A program made the position numbers and the translations under genes. From Triticum aestivum (lineage: Eukaryota > Streptophyta > Magnoliopsida > Poales > Poaceae), in the NCBI RefSeq assembly GCF_018294505.1, contig NC_057809.1, forward strand, positions 506,751,914-506,815,913: a stretch of DNA of 64,000 nt, written 5' to 3'. Below the pieces are notes generated by a model. It ran no database searches and was not told where the DNA came from. It saw nothing but the letters and a program-made list of their open reading frames with translations. Below, one piece after another: positions 1 through 10,200 of the stretch (the stretch's first letter is position 1; each line of letters starts with the position of its first letter).

Positions 1-550
1 TCAGAAACACAGGAATGGGAAAAATATAGGATTGGAATGTCATGCTCATCTCAATCCTACAAGATTTTGGTTTGTTTGATTGCATCATAGGAAAAACAAA
101 GGATTCTATCAAAGAGGTTTGAGTGGATGCTAGAAATCTGATGGGAAGTAGTACAAAGAAATCCTTAGGAAAAATTCCTGCAGGATTCAATCCTATGAAT
201 CAAACAACCAACATAGGAAAAAATTCTATGGATTCTAATCCTCCAAAATTCCTACGAAAATACTTTGAGCTATCCAAGGAGCCATTGTAATGTCATGACC
301 ATTTGAACCCTTAGGAATTTTTCCTGTGATGCTCGTTTGATTCGTAGGATTGGCATCCTTTGGAATTTTTCCATAGGATCCATTTGTACTACATTTTGGA
401 GGAAAATTTCCATCCACTCAAACCTCTTTGTAGAATTCCTTTGTTTCCTGCGCTATCAAACATTCTTTCAAATCCTGTAGGATAATATGGGACATGCCCT
501 GCATTTTTCCAATTCCTTCATTTTGACAATCCTGCGAATCAAAGAGGCCC
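1..550. mobile_element. MITE-like long inverted repeat, left end outside window
   Basis: The stretch folds on itself. The arm at about 20-215 (features: CAAAGAGGTTTGAGTGGATG, GGATTCAATCCTATGAATCA) pairs imperfectly with the arm at about 330-548 read on the other strand. The right end is near GAATCAAAGAGGCCC at 536-550, and the left terminus should lie roughly 25 bp outside the window. No ORF of note is present. This is the structure of a non-autonomous DNA transposon or foldback element, probably in the last intron or 3' flank of DEG7. The superfamily is not certain because the left terminus and target duplication cannot be seen. Confidence 0.6.
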
Positions 551-553
551 TCA

Positions 554-1188
554 ACCTATAGTGGCTGCTACATGCTTATAACTCCGAAAAAATTGCCCTC
601 TTGGGAGCATGGAATAAATTTACACCAGTAGATACTTTACACCTGTAATATACATGTCACAAGTAATCTGGTGGAACACAGACGTATTTCCATTCCCCTT
701 CCGGCTGCTCTTTGGAAAGATTGCATACAGGTGTAATTCCAGTCCCTTCCATGCCTGGCTGGACCGAAATATCAGCAGGCAACAACGACTAACCTCGCAT
801 CGCTGAAACCCTAGGTCAATGTCATGGATGGCAGGGAAGCACAAAAGGGGGGTGGGCGAGGGAACTCGGGATCGGGGCACCTCTCTCTCTCACTCTCGGT
901 TCTCGCCGACGGAAAGAAAATGTGACCTCCCATGCTCTGTAATGTTTTCGGGTGTAATGGACCGAAACCGGGGGAGAAAAAAAAACTGAAACGGCGAACC
1001 AAGCGCGTTTCTGGGCTCTGTAAAATATTCCGGTTTTGAGTCCCAATCCGGTGCACCAAGCGTAGCCTAAATGTGTTAGTACACCAAAACAACTGAAAAA
1101 ATGCACTCAAGCAAATTAATGCTAGTCACTCAAATCCGATCACTTTAAAGTTTAAACCTATAGTGGCTGCTACAGGCTTATTATAACT
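554..1188 (-). other. 5'UTR-like GC/CT-rich island flanked by ~30-bp direct repeats
   Basis: Two copies of a ~30-bp sequence (core CCTATAGTGGCTGCTACA) lie at 554-582 and 1156-1188 and bracket this block. Read on the minus strand, the block has a GA microsatellite (about 880-900), a GC-rich stretch, a CCTAGGGTTTCAGCGATG context at about 800-815 and a GTTAGT donor-like sequence just after it. That resembles the 5' leader and first exon of an unrelated plant gene. A reading frame of 86 codons crosses it but matches nothing I recognise. It may be a captured gene fragment or filler DNA inside the last visible DEG7 intron. Confidence 0.35.
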
Positions 1189-1275
1189 TTTAACTAAATA
1201 CTGTGGTCAAAACTCATCAGAGTTGGTGCTAATATTTGCGCATAAATATTTGTTAAAAAAAAACATGTTCCTCAC

Positions 1276-4200
1276 CTAGCAACATAAACTCCATGACCTT
1301 CCTTGGGCAAGAAACCAAGTGCACGCACTGCTGAATGAGGATCCTGAATTATGGATCCACACCAATTCACCATCCTTGTTGAACCATTACCATCTCTTAC
1401 ATCGGTTCCAACAATAAGGTCAATTTCTTTTCCCTGCATGAAACAGTTGTAATAATGATATATATAGATATTTTAGATTCATATTGTAACTGTACAAAAA
1501 AAGGTAATAAACCTTCCTCACCTGACGAAATATTGTCATGTTAAGCACGCCATCTGAATCGATAGATTGGTCCAACTTTTGGCAAGCATTCTCGATGTCA
1601 AGAAAGCATGTTATTGGTTCCTTGTTGATAGCCAGAATCATATCTCCCTGTTCCAGAAGCTTTTCCGCTTTTGATCCAGCCAAACAACCTTTGACCCGCA
1701 AGACTTGTCTGCGCACAGGGTCCTTCTTAGCGAGAGCCTACAAAGATAATCAAATAGAACAATAAATGTCTCAATTGATATACTCGCACAATATTCAGGC
1801 CCAGAAGCCAGAGAGGAACGATATAATCACGTTTGCCAGGTCAGGAAAAACAATTTTGGGCGAGATTAAGTGAAACATTAAGCTAATTACCTGCACCCAG
1901 TTATCGCTCAATCCATAGCTTCTTGCTTTCGAGAGCAAAGTTGGATAAAGTTCCACCTCCAGAAGTCTGACAAGTGGCATTGGCCTTCGAATTCCATTGA
2001 TAAGCCGAAATGGTCCAGGAGTACCCGAGATTATCTTCTCAAGGACTTGACTTATTGCATATATTGGTATACCTCTAACGAACTGATGGTCCTCTGAACT
2101 GCTACAACCATATTTGAGCTGGAGAGAAAAAATTAGGTTGTTAATTACACCGTCAAGTACATGAGAGGTAACAACTAGGGACAGTACCATTACATGGTTT
2201 TTTACAAGCATTAGGACTACAGGTTATGACTCATGATGTCAGGCAAAAGGCTAAGAAAATCGGCTGCTTTACTTAATACAGTATAACATTTAGATTCTTA
2301 AACGCAATTTAGGATCTTTACATACTGAATATGTATTTTTATTCCATTGCCCATTTACTTGATGTTGGAGATATCAAGCGGCTAACCTTGGGCGTAAGCT
2401 GCCGTTTTGTGCTTTTCTTTTTTCTTTTGATCTTTTCAAGAAATGCTCCTGAGAACATGGGAGCGTCATTACTTACAAAAACAGACCAAGGTTAACAACT
2501 CCCAACGCAAACTAACCTGGGTGGAAAAGCTTGCCCATAACGCTTGAACTCTTCCTTGCTCATCCGTCAATATACCCGAAAATGAGCTACCGAAATCTAT
2601 AAAAAAAACAGTTTTCAGTACAATTACAAACAATCAAGACATGAGATCGACGAAGGTTAGTTGAAATGTGCATAGGAAGTACCAGTATCAAGCTCAATGA
2701 CCTCCATATTTATTGCACGATATCGTGGGCAGTCAGCTGAGCCAATATTAACAGCCGTGCAAGGATTAGTTATGGTTGATTTCCTTGATGTAGCCTGTAA
2801 GCTTCTACTTAGCCCAACTAGGTAGACAGAATCTCCTCGGCGCAAGGCAGGTTCTACATATACATCCAAAATGGCAAAAACAAACCGGTACAAAAAGGTT
2901 GTTAAGTCATACCAGGGGCGCTAAAATGACCAAACAATATACTTATAGGAAATAAATAGAAGGGGCGCTAAAATGACCAAACAATATACTTATAGGAAAT
3001 AAATAGAAGGGGCGCTAAAATGAAACAAACCAGGAAGAAGCTTAGCAGCTCGAATAACAGATGCACCAGCTCCCAGTGCAGAAGGATCATAGGCAACCAA
3101 TGCAAAATTATGAACAGGATGCAGAAAAACAACCTGAAAACCAAAATTTGGAAGCTACTATTAATTGAAATTCAATATGACATGGATTTAGTCAACAAAA
3201 TGGGTGCTGAGCTCATTACCTCTGCAGGTATTTCAATGGGATATGCAGCAAAAGAGAGCATTATATCAGAGATAGATACAGCAACTGTATTCCTATCGAC
3301 GGCAACCAGACCTAGGCAGTCAGAATGATATATTATCACACCGGTTCCAAAGAAATGTTGAGAATGCACTCCATCAAGCATGCATATTGGTGGCACATGC
3401 ACCTATAAAATAGTAGAGGTACAGGTGAGTCAGGTTCTGAATAAGCACAAATCACAAAACAGCTGAAACCAACAATTGCTGGTTACGATGTACTGTAAAA
3501 CACATAGCAGTAGTTCATTCACCAGTCCAAGAGTAAAGAGCAAAACAGTAGATATGCAAGTAAATGAGAATAAAAATGACTTAATAGTAATCAATCAGGA
3601 AACGAAAACAGGACATTTGTACAAGATACAGATTTGTCATACAGGTATAGGTGTCATTGGTTCACTATCATCAATATATTAAGATCATTTGCGGAATTTC
3701 TAAGAAAATGATGCCACTTGTTCTGAATGTTGACACCGTTGGATCAGAGAGAGAGAGGGAGTAGAGGTGGTAGAGATGATGAAGCCATAAGTAACCTTCA
3801 AAAACGAAAATAAACTACTTCCTCCGATCCACTAAAGTTGTACTAAAGCAGCATCAATTAACATGGATCGGACTATCGGAGGGAGTACTGAATATACCAA
3901 ACATTGTCGTCATCAAATATTCAAATAAACTAAAACAACGAAATAAGCATAACCGTGATAGCTCCTCAAATTTTAGATTTGAGAATAGCACTCACCTCAA
4001 ACATTACAAGAGCTGGCTCAATTACTTGTTCTGCCAATGAAGCATTACTTGATATTGTCCGAGCAAGGTCAGAGACTTCCACACTGGAAGGATGCCTCAA
4101 TGCGCCATCTTTTATGTCATCTAAATCTCCAAAAGATGATATAGTTCCCTCAGCAGCTATCTCCTCATCCACCCGGCGCCTTTTTTTCTCAATGATGGAA

Positions 4201-7200
4201 TCTTCGCCAGAGTGGGATCCATCTACGGCAATCTCCTCATCTGTTTGCATTTTTACGCATCCATCTGCCGTATTTTCAGACTCGTGCTGGCATTTGAGAT
4301 CCATAGGACTTGATTCAGTCAAAGGTGAAATGGAATTTAAGTTTGCATCCATATGGCCGGCACGATGAGAAACTACAAAGGGAGATTCAAGCGGTATAGC
4401 CAACTTTGCATTCCACAGACCAGTTGCGTCATTTCGAGTGTACAACTGAGGAGGCGCATACCAACCGTGTTGATCAATTGTCACCAGTACAGACTGAACA
4501 CATAAATAAGGCGAGGGCTTAGTTGTATATAAAACTCAACATTTACTAAGGAAGGTTTATCATGATAAAGCTCCTAAGGAACATTTTTGTACCTTGTTCC
4601 GATAACGGTCAGTGTACTTTACATATTCGAGAGGCACTCGTGCTCCCCTAGACAGCTTTGAAATAACTGCAATAAGGTCATCCAAATTTTCAATATCCTC
4701 TCCCGCAAACTTTTTGATAATTGAATGGCGTGGAACCGATGCCCGAGAGAGCATGTACCTACATTGCACGGTGTTGAATAAGTCACAGAAAAGGATGATT
4801 GCTTTGATATTGATATACATATTTGGACAAAAAAACGACTAAGAAACGCATGGTGAAAATCACTGAAACTTGAAGTAAAGTGACCCTGGAGACTTGAAAA
4901 TAAGACAATTGGGAAGGTATAATCTTCAAGTAAAATGATGGAGACAAGAGGAGCAAATAAACATACGTTGCAGCTTACACTCTTTAGGAACATTGTGATA
5001 TTCAGATTTAGCTGGCAAAATGGCACCTTGTTAGAATTTAAATGCAAGGCAATTCTACTAGTCTATTGCAAAGTGATGTGTCCACTGACTAAGATTGATA
5101 AAGGACTGGCTAGAATCACCACTGCAGATCAATAGTTCTTTCAGGAAATGTAATGTCAGCAATTATGGCTAGTTGTCTTACCCTGCCTCGGCAACATATA
5201 CAAGACCACATTTGAAGCGGAAGTTTCTAGCCTGAAACGCAATATGAACAACATTAGTACCAGCGTGAAACTTAAACATATACTGTAACAACATACATTC
5301 ATATAGTTTAATATAAGTTTGAATAGGATGATGATGTTATCATCAGTCCAATTTCGTTTACTGAACACATGTGGCCACAGTGGCGAGATTAACATTTCTA
5401 GCAGAGAAGTTAAACATGTGTCCATTCGGCGTTTGACTCAAGTGGACTAATTGTGATTTACAGATGTAATAGGGCAGAAAGCTCAACACTTCAGAAACCA
5501 AAGTGCAGCCAGTCAATAAATTAAACATTGCATAACAACTCCGCTATACTCGTATGGTTTAAGTTGTATACAAATTATGGTCTCACAAACAACATAAGCG
5601 TGAAATAAGGAATATAGTATCGCTGTCAAGAAAACTTGGCTTCAACAAGCTACTCGAGCCCAGCTACTGGAAGCACAATTCAGGCCTGGCCTGAGCTCAT
5701 GCTATTCTCAATAACAGCTCGTATCATACTCTGTCCCCCCAAAAAAAAATTCAATGATAACACTAGTCCTCCGTTGTTCTAATAGTCCAAAGCCTATGTG
5801 TTAATGCTAGTTTCACCCCAACACAAGAGCCTAACAACCCATAAAGGCCCATCCCAAAAACAGAGACAGAACTCCAATCTCGCAACCCTAGCTAAACTCC
5901 AAATGTCATATCATCCACCGCGACAGAAAGCCTTCCGCCGCCGCCCAACTCAGCTCCAGCCACTGCCTCCTCCCACTACTTCGAACACCTTCCGCCACCA
6001 CCATAGAATACGTCTCCAAGCGTCGGCAGGTGCCTTGAATCCAGTGCCAACCTCCTCTTCCGGCAATATTCTGGGAATGTGAGCTTTTTCACATGGTTTG
6101 GATGTGTTGCGATTAATAGCGTGTTGAGCCTTTGAGAACACAAGTTTCCTGTTTGGTTATTCATTAGGTCATACATGCAGTTTGTTTCTGAATCTCAGTT
6201 TTGTTGCTGGCCTTTTTATCAAGCGGGGCATTATATTACCAAGCTTGGTCAAGCTGATCCCAAGCCTAATTGAGTAAGGATGTAAGTTCAAAGAAAAGAC
6301 TCACTGGTCAGGCTCGCTCGAGTTCAACTCGAACTTGAATTTTGTATATAGCTTGAGCTGAACCAACCTTGGCTCACTCAAGGTCGGCTTGTTGACAGCC
6401 CCAGAATAGATTTCACTTTTAAATTTTTATTTGCATCAACTATTCTTTGATGCACTGTACCACAAAAACAAATGTGTACTCGTTCCTTGAAAGAGCAAGG
6501 AGAGCATCAGCTTGGAAAGGAATGAGGGGAACTTACCTGCTGGTATGAAAGTGGATGGATGACAGCACCACTGACTTCCAAGAAATGATTTGGAGTTATA
6601 GAGTGCAAATCCTCAACCTGAAGAGTTACAGTGGCATAAATATGGTTGCTGATTTTATTTTAAAAAAGATAGTTGCAACAGCTGTATCGGTGTGAAAGGA
6701 AGTAAACATTAGTAGTATATACAAGTTCTTTTCTGCTGAAAATATTAAATAAGATGAGTCAAAATTAGAAATTACCTCTAACTTTACTGTCAAAGGCACT
6801 CCACCTCTTTCAATCTGCAAATTTACCTCCTTGCCGACGCTGTCATCAAGTAAAGTCTCCATTGCGAGAAACTGGGTTACAACCTGCAATTAGTTAAGTA
6901 AAATGCTTGGTGAGAACATGCTTCAGTCAGAAACTTATGAGATAATGAAAGTGCAATTAGTTTAGTAACATGCTTGGTGCAAAAATGAGTCGAAAAAGGA
7001 AAGGATAAAATGTAGTACAATCAACGATGCCACATGATATCAGGACAGGTAAAATGGAAAGGAGAAATGTGATTTCCTTGAGGTTGGGTACTAAAAAGAA
7101 ACTGGAAACTTGCTTAAAACGTTCTGGATCAATATATACTGGCAACTTTTCCTAGAATTTGCAGATCGGGTACATTGTTAGACCATAAGCCTTGACCAGG

Positions 7201-10200
7201 ATTTATTGATGCTCCCCCCATATCACAAATACATGTCGTTTTGTATATTGACAGTCTTCAAGATTTACCTGATTTACCTTCGCCCACTAATTTTTACTAT
7301 AGCCTTTAGTCCCAAACAAGTTGGGGTAGGCTAGAGCTGAAACCCATAAGATATTGAAACCAACTCATGGTTGGCACGTGGATAGCTACCTTCCATGCAC
7401 CCCTGTCCATGGCCAGTTCTTTGGTGATATCAGTCCTTCAGATCTGTCTTAACAGACTCCTCCCATATCAAGTTTGGTCTACCCCGACCTCTCTTATGAA
7501 TATACTTTTTGAGACAAATCTAAGCATATGATTGGTAAGTTCTCAACCTAAAAATCTGAAACAGTATTTATAGACAAAGTTTGACCGAAGACATCCAAAA
7601 TGACATGTATTTGTAATATGAAGGGAGTGATAAACAGCAAGATTGCAATATACATGAAATGACATCGCAGTTAATTACTGGCATGGTACAGATAACTGAC
7701 AATTGTTAGATTATTGTTCGCGGATAACGTTAGGAGTATATCCTTTTGAACCAATGGTTCACAACCTAGAGTTGTTTGTGTTTTGGTACTTATGAAAAAA
7801 GAACATATCATCACAAATTCATCATGTCACATATATTATCTTCAGTTTTCAGTATTAGGTGAATAGGAATAGAGAACAGTGGGTACCAACGTTTTGCTAA
7901 TTTGCTACTGCTGTCTGAAGTTATCAGGCTACAGAGTACACTAACAAATATAGCAAGCCATTTTAAAGCGATGATTACCTCCCCATTGATGTGAACTAGC
8001 ACATCACCAGGTTCCAAATGTTTATGTGCAGGTCCTTCTGGCACCTGCAAGGACAGAGCTCTCCAGTTTCAGCAAGACATAGAATGGCATAATACAAGAA
8101 GCAGCAAGCCAAGTAACAATGTACAATCATGTTTAGAAGTTAGAACTAATAAAGGCAAATTACCACAGAGTCAACAACCAGCATTCCAGTTTCGCCTGCT
8201 GGAGAAACAAGGCGTACCATCTGTATAAACAAAAATGATAAGTTCCAGCACTTAATCACAGAGCATGAGGGTTAACATTCAAAAATATATTCCAATGGAA
8301 AGAAAAATGTAGATGTTTACCGATATAAACAAGTAGAAGTAGAACAACTAATATTCATAACTAGTAGCAGGTATAGATAAAGTTATGTTCATAAAATGTA
8401 AACAGATTGAACTTGATTCCAGCAATAAATTTGATGCGGGGCAGGCAGATATTTTCTAGACAATTAGCAAACCATGAACAGTGTAAATACCTGCTCTGTC
8501 TCATTCCTCAGTCCAAGACGCCGAGTTTCTTCAAATCCTTTGTGTTGAAAGGTCATCTTTAAGAAGGACAAAAAAATATAATAGGGATAATGTGAGGTCC
8601 AGACTCTAGGGCAGAGTAAAGCAACAGTGATCGATGATAAACAAAAATTACAACTAATAAAAACACCAATAGCATTTGCTAACTAGATATTTTTTTTCTT
8701 GGGCAAATTTTGCGAATTGTCATGGTTTAAAGCAGTATTTTTAGTGAGGCAGTGAGCCATAATACCAACACCGCTACACAGTGGCTTATGCAGTGCTCTG
8801 TAATTGTACAGTTGTGACATCATTGAACATTATACACTATACCATCCAGTGTGTAGCAGCACTTCAGTCCAGATACATTACAGGATTTCATACAATCCAT
8901 ATGTTGATCATAGAAACCTAAAGGGTGTGTTTGCTTTGAAGCTACACAATGCCATAAGTGTGGTGCCCCACGCTTTCGTGGTGAGCAAATCATCCACCAT
9001 CAGTGTAAAAGTTCTGCACATAAAGAAAGTGCCAATGACAGGTGGGGCATGATGCTAAGAAATTATGATTTATGAGCACACCACAAGTGTGGCAGCAAAT
9101 CAAATAACTGGCCAAAATGGTGAAACCAACCTAAGTGAGTTATTTCCAGACCAACATGCCCTTATAATTTGAATCCATACCCCAGAACACTTAATAGAAG
9201 CAAAGCATTGGTCATAATACAACATAAGCTCTTTTTTCTATTTCAGTGTTGGTTGTTCAACTTCCTATTGATAAACAAGCATGTCATGCCACTACATTTC
9301 CATTATCCTCAATACAGAACTCTAGTGCTATGCTTCTGCAACACACTATGTGAACTTCAGTTCTCGGTGTTGAACAAGAATGGTAAACAGTTATAATAGC
9401 CAATTTAGATGCTGAGTGCAAATAACAGGTAAGATATTCATTGCATTCTAAACTAGAAATATTTGTAGAGAAGGAAGAGTTGAAAAAATATAGGTCATTA
9501 AGAAAGCATTGCTTCATTTCCATGTGCCATGCTCATATGATTCAGAGTTACTTGACACTGCAGTACTGCACTAGCATACGCGCGAATTTTGTGGATCCAT
9601 TCTACACTCATGTTATCCAATATATACTACAACTATAAGCAGAAAGACCAGAAGACTATTCTACACTGTTGAAGTTCTTCAAGGTTACATACAGGCAGAT
9701 TTAACAAGACTACAAAGTTCACTGTTCACCATAAGTCATAAGTAGCTCTCAACTTAAACAAAATATACAATTAAAAAATGGTATCATCGGACAGCATGCA
9801 CACCTGCAGTGTACCACGAGGAATATAAACAGATTCTGACTTGATACCAAATGCATCCCAACAATCACGTATCAAATTCAGTGCCCTAACAACCTGGAAA
9901 TAGTTTAAACAAACAATGTTAACAAAAATAAGAGTGTCATGAATAATCAATCTTAAATAGCATGATGTGTTTTTAAGGTGTCCTGCCTTAAGGCGCCCTG
10001 GCAACGCCTTACAAATATGCCCACCTTAGGCACTTAAGCATCGCCTAGGCGCTAGAGCGGGTGGTGTCGCCTTAGGTTGCCTTACCGCCTTATAAACAAT
10101 GATGTTTATAATTATATGTAACTAGACAATGTCAAACTCGCATTTGTTTCTGTTTTCTGTTCTTTTTTTGGTGAAGTGAAGTGCATCGGTCACATGACAC

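Noticed and set aside
2915..3020. CRISPR-like spaced repeat
   Set aside because: Units are directly adjacent with no spacers, in a plant intron.
8930..9130. Possible Tourist or hAT MITE in DEG7 intron 7 (GGGTGTGTTTGCTTTGAAGC)
   Set aside because: The left end looks MITE-like, but no convincing inverted right end or target duplication was found.
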